Of a DNA stretch of 46,981 nt, positions 18,039-27,321 are shown in pieces. The DNA comes from Candidatus Woesearchaeota archaeon. GTDB lineage: Archaea; Nanobdellota; Nanobdellia; Woesearchaeales; GW2011-AR9. Location of the stretch: the NCBI GenBank assembly GCA_018303445.1, contig JAGVYE010000031.1:1-46981 (forward strand), read 5' to 3'. How positions within the stretch are numbered: the stretch's first letter is position 1; the number at the start of each line of letters is the position of its first letter. The notes beneath the pieces are model-generated. The model ran no database searches. It was not told where the DNA came from and saw nothing but the letters and a program-made list of their open reading frames with translations. Both the position numbers and the translations under genes were made by a program.

Positions 18039-20375
18039 ATGGCTCTCAAGATTTCTCGCCCTCGCGATGCTTTTGATGAGGCCAATGCCCCTTTTAGGTT
18101 AATTTCAAATGTCATGAGAACTTCCGCAAGGCAATTTTCTTCCCTGGAAAGAAAACTTCAAAGAGAAAGAGCCCGTCTTGAAAAAGTCAAAAGAGATCAA
18201 AGAGTTTTGGGCTTATCTGAATCCACCTCTCACCATGAAGAGGCTTTTGAATACCTTATGATCTCCGGTCCTGAAGAATCGGAATATAGCAATACGTTAA
18301 GCTTACTTTTTGGAATTCAAGAAATATTGCGAGAAGCTTATAATAGTCTTGTAGGCAAGGTTCAGGTAGATGAGGAAGAAGAAGTAGAGCATGCTCTCAC
18401 CGCTGTTGCCAATCCTCGAGAAATTCATGAACTCGATCTTTTTGACACTTTCTTTGACTCGGAAAAATACGATGAAGAAAGCTTGGCTGAGAAAAGAGGA
18501 AATGCCACCGCAGAACTTGAAGCGCTACAAAAAGTTGGTGCAAATTTTAGAACTAATGTGGAAGCTGTCAGTGCTTTATTTAAGAGCGCAGACGAAGTTG
18601 GTGACAAAATTTACAAAGCTTTACAAGACCAATACGAATCAATGGCTGCACAACATCAACAACATGGGCAAAAAATTATTGGTTCGCCGTCGCTTACCTC
18701 CATTGCGGAAGTAATCTATGACAAATTGCCAGGAGTTGAAGACATCGACGGGCACATTCTCTTTAGGAATGTCCCAGATCATAAAATTGGAAATGCAGCT
18801 CGATTTCTTGCCTACCTTACTTCTCCTGAAATTTTTCCTTTTGTCAAAGATGCTAACAGAACCGTGCGTTATGCCATCAGAGAGATACAGAAACTCCATG
18901 CTCACTTAAATGCCATGCAGCCTATTGCCAGAGAGTATAAAGAACAACATTCACATATTATGGAAGGACGGCCTTATCAAGGAAGCGAGGAAGATAAAGT
19001 TCCCTCTATTACTGATCTTTGTGAAAAGATTCTGGAGATAGACTTTAACGGTATTGAATATCAACGACCAAAGAAAAAGCCTACTCAAAGAGAATTATTT
19101 GAGTTCGGGCTCAGAGACACCGCGTACCGCATGATTATCGACTCTCTTGAAGAGTTAGCGAAGATTAAATCTCCTGTAACGAAACCAAGCCCTTCCGAGC
19201 GAAAGAGATTTGATGAAAAAAGAATGAAAGCAGCATTAAAAGTAGCTTATTCTATTCTCGAATTACGGGCGAGACAGAATGAAAAGGAAGAACAACAGAA
19301 AACATTCTATCGCTGTACATCACAGAGTGATGAAGAATCACTAGGAGCAATACGTCTTGATCCCATGGACCCTCCCAAAACTGTTTCTATCGATCGAATA
19401 CGTGGCAGTGGTTTTCACGATGTGCAGGAACATCTTGATGCCATAGTGAGGGAAACACGAAAATACCCGGCCATTGCCAAAATTCTCCGTGGAAAAGAAA
19501 ATGAGCGAAACCATTTCATGTTATGGGCACCCCCTGGCAGCGGAAAGACCGAAGTTATGCGTACTATTCCTCTACGTGAAGGATTTATCTATCTTGAAGC
19601 TCGAGGAGCTGATCTTGGCACGGCCTGGATGAATGAAACGGAAAAAAACCCACGGCGAGTATTCGAGCTAGCCCATGACTTGCATATGAAGACAAGAAAA
19701 ACTGTCGTTATTGGCATCGATGAAGGAGAACACTTATTAGCAAAAGTATATGGCGATCATGGGGCAAAAACCCATAACCAAGTTATTGCCGAAATCCAGG
19801 CTCTTTTGGATGGCACTATTGCTTATGAGGGAGTCGTTTTGCTGGTTGCCCTTAATGATATCAAAGGAATTAAAGAACCAATGATGAGACGATATCACGT
19901 CTTCATTGTCGGAGAACTCAATGGGCAGGATCGTGCCAATTTACTGTATGACTTTGCGGGAAGAGGATTGCCGACTGACGACTCTCTTACTTTGGAAGAA
20001 TGTTACAAAGTGGGGAATAGAATGGCCGGAGCAACGGGTGATCTTCTGAGAAAGCCCGTTGATGTTATTGAAAAGAAATTCCTTAAAGAAATGGATTTAC
20101 GCCATCCCCGAATTCTTGCAGGTCTTGAATCATATGTGCGAGATGAAAATGGAGAATTTGATTTAAGTAAAGTAACAACCGAGGAGAGAGTGTATGTTAA
20201 AGCAGAATTTGAAAAGCGTGGATACTTTATTACTCCTAAACTCTTAAACCTGGCGGTTAATAAAGTCATGACCGATGCCGGTTCCAGAACTTTGATACGA
20301 CAAGCGCAAGACTTTTATAGAGACGCGCGAAGATTAAAACGGCAAATGCCGGGCTTAGAAGCCTTGGAGTTATAA
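18039..20375 (+). CDS. AAA+ ATPase with long N-terminal helical region
   Basis: Walker A WAPPGSGKTEV, Walker B TVVIGIDEGEH, sensor-1-like VALND, putative Arg finger MMRRY; about 480 aa of charged helical sequence before the ATPase. Confidence 0.88.
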   Translation: MALKISRPRDAFDEANAPFRLISNVMRTSARQFSSLERKLQRERARLEKVKRDQRVLGLSESTSHHEEAFEYLMISGPEESEYSNTLSLLFGIQEILREAYNSLVGKVQVDEEEEVEHALTAVANPREIHELDLFDTFFDSEKYDEESLAEKRGNATAELEALQKVGANFRTNVEAVSALFKSADEVGDKIYKALQDQYESMAAQHQQHGQKIIGSPSLTSIAEVIYDKLPGVEDIDGHILFRNVPDHKIGNAARFLAYLTSPEIFPFVKDANRTVRYAIREIQKLHAHLNAMQPIAREYKEQHSHIMEGRPYQGSEEDKVPSITDLCEKILEIDFNGIEYQRPKKKPTQRELFEFGLRDTAYRMIIDSLEELAKIKSPVTKPSPSERKRFDEKRMKAALKVAYSILELRARQNEKEEQQKTFYRCTSQSDEESLGAIRLDPMDPPKTVSIDRIRGSGFHDVQEHLDAIVRETRKYPAIAKILRGKENERNHFMLWAPPGSGKTEVMRTIPLREGFIYLEARGADLGTAWMNETEKNPRRVFELAHDLHMKTRKTVVIGIDEGEHLLAKVYGDHGAKTHNQVIAEIQALLDGTIAYEGVVLLVALNDIKGIKEPMMRRYHVFIVGELNGQDRANLLYDFAGRGLPTDDSLTLEECYKVGNRMAGATGDLLRKPVDVIEKKFLKEMDLRHPRILAGLESYVRDENGEFDLSKVTTEERVYVKAEFEKRGYFITPKLLNLAVNKVMTDAGSRTLIRQAQDFYRDARRLKRQMPGLEALEL

Positions 20376-20376
20376 C

Positions 20377-21150
20377 ATGACCTCACTATGTGGCATCGTA
20401 TTCCCTGGAGGAGCTTTAATCTATTCTGATTTGCAAGCTACGAGCGAGCGCAGTCGTAGATCGTCTGCTTCCGAAACTAAAATTTATCAGGTTGGAGATG
20501 AACGAGTTCTCTTGGCAGGAACCGGGTCAATTGAAGGAATTATAATTGGAAAAGAAAGAGCCGGTGAAGAAATTCGAAAATGGAAATCTCTTCATGGGCT
20601 AAGACCTATCCCTCCTTCAGAAGTGGGAGAAATACTTCGTCAAGTTATGACTCCCGAAGATGAAGCTTATTTTGTCCTCGCGGCATACGATCCTGAAACA
20701 GATCAAGCGGAAATTGCGGAGGTTGGCGACAGTGGCGTGGCCTGGCCGCACGGTTTAGTACAAGTTCTTGGTTCAGGGAAAGTCTATATGCATTCACCCG
20801 CTCTCAAGTTAGAAGAACAGATTTTAGCCAGAATGAAATCTCATATTGTCAGCACTGCACAGAAATATGATGCTCTTCCCAAACTAAAATTTCCAAAAGA
20901 AGTTGCCATGATTGCGGGATTAGAGATCATCAATTGTGGACCAGCAAGCGATGTTTTTAGCGGTGGACTGGGATATCAGTTAATGACTCTCACAAAGGAA
21001 GGAGTACAACAATACCTTATCCCCAGGGATGAAGCTCAAAAATTACTCGCAGGAAAATGGGAGGCAGAATTCGCCGCTATCAATCCCCAACTTCAACATC
21101 GTCGATTTAAAGAACATCTAGAAAAATTTGAACCGTGGAGGGTTAAGTAA
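20377..21150 (+). CDS. Divergent proteasome beta-like Ntn hydrolase
   Basis: M|TSLCGIVFPGGALIYSDLQAT: after Met removal Thr1 and Asp17; SETKIYQVGDERVLLAGTGS (Lys near position 33); LGSGK; ASDVFSGGLGYQLMTLTKEG (D166-x-x-SGG-like). Confidence 0.78.
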   Translation: MTSLCGIVFPGGALIYSDLQATSERSRRSSASETKIYQVGDERVLLAGTGSIEGIIIGKERAGEEIRKWKSLHGLRPIPPSEVGEILRQVMTPEDEAYFVLAAYDPETDQAEIAEVGDSGVAWPHGLVQVLGSGKVYMHSPALKLEEQILARMKSHIVSTAQKYDALPKLKFPKEVAMIAGLEIINCGPASDVFSGGLGYQLMTLTKEGVQQYLIPRDEAQKLLAGKWEAEFAAINPQLQHRRFKEHLEKFEPWRVK

Positions 21151-21152
21151 CA

Positions 21153-22055
21153 ATGGATACACCTGGACAAGATGCCTGGGACTACATCAATAATCAAAGA
21201 AGGGTTTTTAGTGAAGTTACCCGTAAGCTTACGGAAGAAGACAATGCAAAGGCTCCCCTTCTCGTCATTGATGATTGTTCCACAGGAAAAGTAGTTGTGG
21301 TTACTCTCAGACCTATTCCTGACACTGTAAAAGGAAGAGTTTATTCTTCACAAAGAACCATCCTTGCTCCAGACAAAATAGAGCCACTCAATGAGTTTCA
21401 ATACTTTGTCCTTTTTGGCGATCGTTCTGATACTTTATATCCCCTTCATAGTACTGAATGGCAAGGTTTTCAACCTTTGGATGCTATTAGGACTTACGCC
21501 TCACGTCATCCTGAAAGGAATAAAAACATTCTTCCTCCTGGAGAGAGATTAGCTCAAGTATTTGCTGACTGTCTTGGCGATCCTGTTGCTACTGAAAGTT
21601 TTCATATAAATTCGTTAAGGCCAAGAGCTCTGGAAGCTGTTCTCATCTCTAATCCACCTCTTGAGAAAAGATTTCCCAAAGACCGCTATTCCTCAACAAG
21701 AATTTATGTTATTGAACAAAGCACCGATGTCACTCCCCTCACCATTGTTGGTATACAATCGACTGCGCAAGAATCGGGCTATTTCTGCACTTCGCAACAA
21801 GTCTGGGATGCCTTTGTTGATCATCGTAAATCTCTACAAGGAAAAAAAAGACCTCTTACCATAGAAGAAAACATCATCGCGGCTATCGCTGCTATTGCCA
21901 ATGCTCCGGGAGTTACGAGAATAGGCCATCCTTCTGAATTTGATATTACCACTGTTCCATTTGAGAAACCAAAAGACAACAAATTATATGACCGATTCGA
22001 TCCAGAGTTTCTCGCTCCTTTATATGAACGAGCGATGAAACTTCTGGAGAAATGA
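21153..22055 (+). CDS. Operon partner with proteasome-subunit-like C-terminal half, non-catalytic (tentative)
   Basis: LRPRALEAVLISN...RIYVIEQSTDVTPLTIVGIQSTAQESGYFCTSQQVWDAF...RPLTIEENIIAAIAAIANA...SEFDITTVPFEK follows the order of proteasome subunit core elements; no N-terminal Thr. Confidence 0.5.
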   Translation: MDTPGQDAWDYINNQRRVFSEVTRKLTEEDNAKAPLLVIDDCSTGKVVVVTLRPIPDTVKGRVYSSQRTILAPDKIEPLNEFQYFVLFGDRSDTLYPLHSTEWQGFQPLDAIRTYASRHPERNKNILPPGERLAQVFADCLGDPVATESFHINSLRPRALEAVLISNPPLEKRFPKDRYSSTRIYVIEQSTDVTPLTIVGIQSTAQESGYFCTSQQVWDAFVDHRKSLQGKKRPLTIEENIIAAIAAIANAPGVTRIGHPSEFDITTVPFEKPKDNKLYDRFDPEFLAPLYERAMKLLEK

Positions 22056-22149
22056 CTTCCTTAATTTTTTAATCGTATGTATTAAGTCTGGGGCTTTAGC
22101 ATCGACCTGTGAGCCTTCTCGCCAATTAAGATCTAGCAAAAAGGGGATT

Positions 22150-22209
22150 CATGAAATGTGAAAAATATCACATTTCAGTACTGAAAATAAATCTCTGTTT
22201 ATTTTCATG
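22150..22209. repeat. Cluster of overlapping perfect inverted repeats
   Basis: GAAATGTGA(22153-22161)/TCACATTTC(22168-22176); TTTCAGTACTGAAA palindrome (22173-22186); GAAAATAAA(22183-22191)/TTTATTTTC(22198-22206); outer CATGAAA(22150-22156)/TTTCATG(22203-22209). Confidence 0.85.
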
Positions 22210-22793
22210 TTCCAAAAGGAATTTTTGCCTTTGGGACGCGAACCTATACAGAGAGCGAAAGGGTTGTTGGAACATTTGGAATAGGCGTATCTCGATTTAA
22301 TTTAGAGACCATTCTGGAAATTGGACCCAGTATTGGTATCACTTCTGCCGAACTTCAAGAATTATTTCCCAGGGCGAAGCTTTACGGAATAGACCTAAAT
22401 TCAGAAGCCCTAATAAAGGCTCGAAAGCAATGCCCTTCTGCCGACTTTCTAGTTGGTGATGGTTATTGTCCTCAAGTATATTATCCTCAACATTTCTTTG
22501 ATGGCATTTTTATGATGAATAATTTAGCTTTTGCTATTGAAGATCAAATAATGCCTGTCAAAGAGGGGAGAAAGATCTTAGGATATGTACAAAAAGTGCT
22601 CAGGTCGGGAGGATATCTCTTTATCTCTGCTGATAACCAGTATGCTATCTTTAAATGTGATGAAGTTCCTACGCTCGTTGAAGCCATTACTACTGGCAAT
22701 CCACTTATTCGACGTTTAATAGAAGCTATGGATGTAGAGCTTTCCACGGTAGTTTCTAAAATTAAACCAAAACAAAGATCTTTTTCCATATGA
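22191..22793 (+). pseudogene. Class I SAM methyltransferase, no usable start codon (5'-truncated or frameshifted)
   Basis: Open frame reads ...VPKGIFAFGTRTYTESERVVGTFGIGVSRFNLETILEIGPSIGITSAELQELFPRAKLYGIDLN...DGIFMMNN...; no ATG/GTG/TTG before 22512; stop TAA at 22188. Confidence 0.6.
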
Positions 22794-22810
22794 TTAAAAA
22801 AGTAAAAACT

Positions 22811-24160
22811 TCACATTCCCATTCCTTTGGGCATTTTCCCCTGCATCTTTTTCATTAATTTACCAATATCCCCTTCGCCTTTAAACATCTTCATCATTTT
22901 CTTAGATTGCCGATACTGTTTCAATAACTCTCGTACGATCCCTATCTGCACCCCTGATCCTGCCGCAATTCTGTCAATCCGTTCTGCGATCATAATATCT
23001 GGATTCTCTAATTCTTCTTTAGTCATGCTATCCATGGCATGCCGCCATTTTTCTAATTTTTCTTCCTGCACGTCCAGTAATTCTTTTGGCAATTGCAATG
23101 ATCCCATCCCTGGGAGCATCTCTACTAACTTTTGGAATGATCCCATTTTTTTCAGAGATTGCATTTGCTCATACAAATCCGTGAGGTTAAAATCTCCCTT
23201 GAGAAATTTCTCTTTCATATTCTCGGCTTTTTCTTCAGAAATAACTTCTTTCGCTTTTTCTAACAATGATTCTAAATCGCCCATACCGATAAGTTTTCCC
23301 ACAAAACGCTGCGGATGGAACATCTCCAGGTCATCAATTTTTTCTCCCACACCGATGAAACAAATTGGCGCCTCGGTTATCGCACACGCTGACAATGCTC
23401 CTCCCCCTTTTGCCGTCCCTTCTAACTTCGTGACCACAACTCCAGTTACTTTACAGGCATCATGAAAAGCGTGAGCTTGCCTTTGCGCCGCCTGTCCAAT
23501 ATCCGCAGAAATAATCAAGAGGCGTTCCTCTGGTTCGCTGGCGGCATTAATTTCATTTAATTCCCGTATCAAGTTATCAGACAACGCATCTCTTCCCGCC
23601 GTATCAATAATTACGACATCATAAAGGTTCAGCTTCTCTTCAAAAGTTTTGTAAATGGTCACGGCATCCTTCTCTTTTTTTATGCCAAAAAAGTCCACTC
23701 CTACTTGTTGGGCAATTTGTTCTAACTGATCATAGGCCGCGGGTCGCCAAGTGTCCGTTTGAAGTACCGCCACTTTATACCCCCGCTTTTTGTAGAACTT
23801 TGCCAACTTTCCTGCGGTGGTCGTTTTTCCCGAACCAAACAAGCCCACCAGCATAATTTGTGTTGGCTTTTTATTAATTCTTATTTCTTTAGCTTCTTTT
23901 CCTAAGAAATTTGTCAGCTCTTCATAGACAATGGTAATGAGCTGCTCGCGCTTCGTAATCCCTGGAGGGGGATTTTCCTTTGCTCTCTCTTTAATTTTCT
24001 TACTTAAGTCTAAGACCAATTGGACATTGGTATCAGATTGCAAAAGCGCACGTTGCAGATCTTTCACTAATTCATTAATAAGTTTTTCATCTACAAAAAT
24101 AGCTTTGGTGATCCTTGCTAAGGTGTTCTTTAATGAATCACTGAGTTTTTCTAGGACCAT
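22811..24160 (-). CDS. srp54: Signal recognition particle 54 kDa protein
   Basis: GLFGSGKTTTAGKLAKFYKKRGYKVAVLQTDTWRPAAYDQLEQ, IDTAGRD, TKLEGTAKGGGALSAC, Met-rich M domain. Confidence 0.97.
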   Translation of the reverse strand: MVLEKLSDSLKNTLARITKAIFVDEKLINELVKDLQRALLQSDTNVQLVLDLSKKIKERAKENPPPGITKREQLITIVYEELTNFLGKEAKEIRINKKPTQIMLVGLFGSGKTTTAGKLAKFYKKRGYKVAVLQTDTWRPAAYDQLEQIAQQVGVDFFGIKKEKDAVTIYKTFEEKLNLYDVVIIDTAGRDALSDNLIRELNEINAASEPEERLLIISADIGQAAQRQAHAFHDACKVTGVVVTKLEGTAKGGGALSACAITEAPICFIGVGEKIDDLEMFHPQRFVGKLIGMGDLESLLEKAKEVISEEKAENMKEKFLKGDFNLTDLYEQMQSLKKMGSFQKLVEMLPGMGSLQLPKELLDVQEEKLEKWRHAMDSMTKEELENPDIMIAERIDRIAAGSGVQIGIVRELLKQYRQSKKMMKMFKGEGDIGKLMKKMQGKMPKGMGM

Positions 24161-24194
24161 TTACTAGAATAATAGTTGTGTATTTATATAAATG

Positions 24195-24818
24195 TTATGA
24201 GGATGTTCTTGTCGTGTTAACAAATCGCCATTCTCTGTATCCTTTCGCACCTAAAATGTAATTCAAAGAAGGAACTTCAATAGAACAATAGATTTCTAAT
24301 GGATTAAACCGGCCTCCACTCCATTGTTCTGGATCAATAAGATGATGTTGGGAAAGATTTTTTACTAGACATTCCTGTTCTAGAAGAGAAAGTTCGTTTG
24401 CATTCTTAAATTTCTTAATCGCTCTCTCCGCTCTTTGGTCTTCAAATCGCACATAGCCTCTCATTTTTCCTTCTCTATGCGAGCGCACGGCAATGACAAA
24501 ACAGAGATTTCTCCACAGAGAAAAGAAGCGCCCTCTCCTCGAAATTTGAGAAAAGTAATGTATTGCCGTTCCCACCACTCCAGGAAATTCATACACCCTT
24601 ACTTTACGCTTTTCCTTCTTTTTAAAGTTATCAGGCTCAGTAAAGTTTATTCTTTGAATAAGAGATCCAGCCACACATTCGGAAGAAAATAATCGCCTTG
24701 CTTCTGAAGGGATATATCTTTGTTCTATTTCATTGAGATCTTGTCCATTTCTGGCAACAGCCAGGAGGTAATGGCTTTTATCATACTGTAGAATGGGAAA
24801 TGATCTTTCTTCAGACAT
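24195..24818 (-). CDS. Hypothetical protein
   Basis: 207-aa ORF, no recognised family. Confidence 0.5.
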   Translation of the reverse strand: MSEERSFPILQYDKSHYLLAVARNGQDLNEIEQRYIPSEARRLFSSECVAGSLIQRINFTEPDNFKKKEKRKVRVYEFPGVVGTAIHYFSQISRRGRFFSLWRNLCFVIAVRSHREGKMRGYVRFEDQRAERAIKKFKNANELSLLEQECLVKNLSQHHLIDPEQWSGGRFNPLEIYCSIEVPSLNYILGAKGYREWRFVNTTRTSS

Positions 24819-24931
24819 GAAAGAGGGTCTGACTCCCTGATCTTTAAGAAGGTCATGAAAAGATAATTTTACTACTTAAAAATAATAAATTCAGAAAAGT
24901 TTATAAAAAGTAGGAAAAAATCTTCAGGAAG

Positions 24932-25732
24932 TTGAAACAAATGAAAACAAAATCAACTTTCACCAATCCAATAGGATATTTTCTTGCTTTTCTTCTAGGC
25001 CTTATTCTGACTTCTTCTTTCTATGCTCATTATTTCCTTTTCACGAAGAGCGTTGAATTTCAAAATCCTGTGACGGCAACTATCTCTGATCTAGACCAAA
25101 CTGATGTTCTTGTCATTACCAAAACCGTTCCCATCGTTGCTGTTGATCAAGTTGGTGAGCAAGGGCATATAGGGAAGCTTACCTTAAAACTCATTCCGGG
25201 AAATTCAAATGTTCTTATTGCGACGAATCCTTTCTTAGAGCCAGACTTGCAATATAGTGCTAATATCGCCATTACCTTGGCAAAAGTAAGAACAGAACAA
25301 TACTCTCCTCATAAAGATTTTGTCCTTCAATATGAAATACTCGGTAATGTTGTGGGCGGAGGCTCTGCCGGTGCTGCGACCGCCATCGCGGCCATTGCTG
25401 CCCTCACCGACAAAAAAATTAAAGAAAATATCGCCATTACTGGTACTATTAATCCAGATGGTTCTATAGGTCCAGTGGGAGGAATTCTGGAGAAAGCCAA
25501 AGCGGTTGCCGATGCCGGCTATACGACGTTTCTCATTCCAACAGGACAAACAAAACTTCAATATTATGAAAAAGTTGTGGAAAAGAAACCGTTTCAAGGA
25601 GGAACAGTGTATAATACAAAATACGTGCCAAAAGTAGTAGATATGCAAAAAGAAATAGAATCACAATACAGACTGAAACTGATTGAAATAGCTACTATTG
25701 AAGATGTAGAAAAATTAATGTTGAGAAGCTAG
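24932..25732 (+). CDS. Membrane-anchored S16 (Lon-type) protease domain without ATPase
   Basis: N-terminal TM; VVGGGSAGAATAIAAIAALTDKKIKENIAITGTINPDGSIGPVGGILEKAKAVADAGYTTFLIP with Ser/Lys dyad. Confidence 0.9.
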   Translation: MKQMKTKSTFTNPIGYFLAFLLGLILTSSFYAHYFLFTKSVEFQNPVTATISDLDQTDVLVITKTVPIVAVDQVGEQGHIGKLTLKLIPGNSNVLIATNPFLEPDLQYSANIAITLAKVRTEQYSPHKDFVLQYEILGNVVGGGSAGAATAIAAIAALTDKKIKENIAITGTINPDGSIGPVGGILEKAKAVADAGYTTFLIPTGQTKLQYYEKVVEKKPFQGGTVYNTKYVPKVVDMQKEIESQYRLKLIEIATIEDVEKLMLRS

Positions 25733-26499
25733 AATTTCCTATCCCCGCCTAAAATTCCTCCTAAAGCGCTCTCTCCAATTCCGGCAATTCCTCCTCTTTC
25801 TTCTCTATTTTTCCAGGTTGCGGCCTGAATTCTATCTGCTAACCGCGAGAATGGCAAACTTTGCAGGTATATTTTTCCTGGACCTCGCAACATCGCTAAA
25901 AAAAGACCTTCCCCCCCAAAAAGGGCATTCTTAAATCCACCAATAAAGCGAATATCATAATCGACTTTTTCTTCAAAGCCAACAATGCAACCAGTATCAA
26001 CACGTAACTCTTCTCCTGTTTTTAGAGTTCTTTCTATAACCGTTCCCCCGGCATGAATAAAAGCTAAACCATCTCCGGACAATCGCTGCAAAATAAAACC
26101 TTCCCCGCCAAATAAACCTGCACCTAAGCGCTTGGTAAACGCAATGTCAATATCAATTCCCTCCGCCGCACAAAGAAAGGAATCTTTTTGGCAGAGAAAT
26201 TTTCCTCCCGACCTTTTTAAGTCTAGCGGAACAATCTTTCCAGGATACGGCGCACCAAAAGCCACATGCTTTTTTCCCGTACCATTGTTCATAAATGAGG
26301 AAATAAAGAAACTGTCTCCCGTCAACATCCGCTTAAAGCCTTTCCATAATCCTCCTCCTGTTGAGGTCTGCATCTCCACTTTTTCTTCCATATATAACAT
26401 CGTTCCTACTTCCGCTCTGACCCCTTCTTTCGGATCTAGTTCAATCTCTACTAACTGCATATCATCGCCTTGAATTTTGTAATCGATTTGGTGTGCCAT
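25729..26499 (-). CDS. AIM24/TIGR00266 family protein
   Basis: VEIELDPKEGVRAEVGTMLYMEEKVEMQTSTGGG..., FLCAAEGIDIDIAFTKRLGAGLFGGEGFILQRLSGDG. Confidence 0.88.
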   Translation of the reverse strand: MAHQIDYKIQGDDMQLVEIELDPKEGVRAEVGTMLYMEEKVEMQTSTGGGLWKGFKRMLTGDSFFISSFMNNGTGKKHVAFGAPYPGKIVPLDLKRSGGKFLCQKDSFLCAAEGIDIDIAFTKRLGAGLFGGEGFILQRLSGDGLAFIHAGGTVIERTLKTGEELRVDTGCIVGFEEKVDYDIRFIGGFKNALFGGEGLFLAMLRGPGKIYLQSLPFSRLADRIQAATWKNREERGGIAGIGESALGGILGGDRKF

Positions 26500-26585
26500 A
26501 ATTTAACGTCTCTCCTTTACGTTTATAAAATATTTGTGAAAAATTTCTCCTTTTTTTTTCTTATTATAATCTCAACTCAAAATCT

Positions 26586-27137
26586 TTACCGTCGACTACT
26601 TCTTCTTCCTAATCCACCTGAAGGTGTATATTCAAACCAGTCATCTTTCGTTATAGGGTGAAAATAATCTGCCTCTTCTACTAAAGCTCGGGCCGTCGTT
26701 CTCTCCACTGCGGCAATTTCCACCCTAACTCCTTCCGATTTCAAGTGCTGTACTAAGTCTAAATAATCAGAATCCCCGGACATGATAATAATGGTATCAA
26801 CTTTTGATGCTAATTGTGTGGCTTTAATTGATAATGGAATGTCGGCACTTTTATGGCAGGCTACGACAGAACCATAATAATGAGAATGCAGACGCTCTGC
26901 CAGCTTGGAAGAAATATTTTTCCCTTCACGAAAATAAATTAAGCGATTTAATCCTCTCCCATTTAATAGCTTTGGAATAAGTTTGTCAAAATTAACCATC
27001 GTTGACTCGCTTCCTGAATCCTCATGAATGCTACGCTCAATATTATTTCCATCGCACAAAATAGCGACAGATTGGTTGATAAGAATAATTTTGTTTTCCA
27101 TTGTTTTCTCACCTGCTTTTCGCATAAGGAGAAACAA
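26586..27137 (-). CDS. NYN-domain protein (LabA/PIN-like nuclease)
   Basis: VAILCDGNNIERS, VDTIIIMSGDSDYLDLVQHLKSEGVRVEIAAV; true start may be an internal Met. Confidence 0.88.
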   Translation of the reverse strand: MFLLMRKAGEKTMENKIILINQSVAILCDGNNIERSIHEDSGSESTMVNFDKLIPKLLNGRGLNRLIYFREGKNISSKLAERLHSHYYGSVVACHKSADIPLSIKATQLASKVDTIIIMSGDSDYLDLVQHLKSEGVRVEIAAVERTTARALVEEADYFHPITKDDWFEYTPSGGLGRRSSRR

Positions 27138-27246
27138 CCACTTAATAAAGTTTTTCTAAAGAAACACCCTAATGTAAGTTAGAGGATGTAACCTCTCTTC
27201 TAAGGAAAAACTGAGCCTGCCCGGATTCGAACCGGGGTTTGCGGGT

Positions 27247-27264
27247 ATCTGCAAGATCAACTTA
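27247..27264 (-). other. tRNA-Arg canonical 37/38 intron (18 nt)
   Basis: TAAGTTGATCTTGCAGAT between CTTCGG and ACCCGC; removal leaves 7-nt loop CTTCGGA. Confidence 0.72.
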
Positions 27265-27280
27265 CCGAAGCCCGCCGTCC

Positions 27281-27321
27281 TTTGCAGCGCCTGCAAACCC
27301 GCAAATCGCAGATTTGCCGCG
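27281..27321 (-). other. tRNA-Arg D-loop intron (about 38-41 nt; boundaries uncertain)
   Basis: Removal gives D-arm GTC TAGCCTGGACAG GAC; insert contains GCAAATC-TGC-GATTTGC hairpin; no strict BHB identified. Confidence 0.55.
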
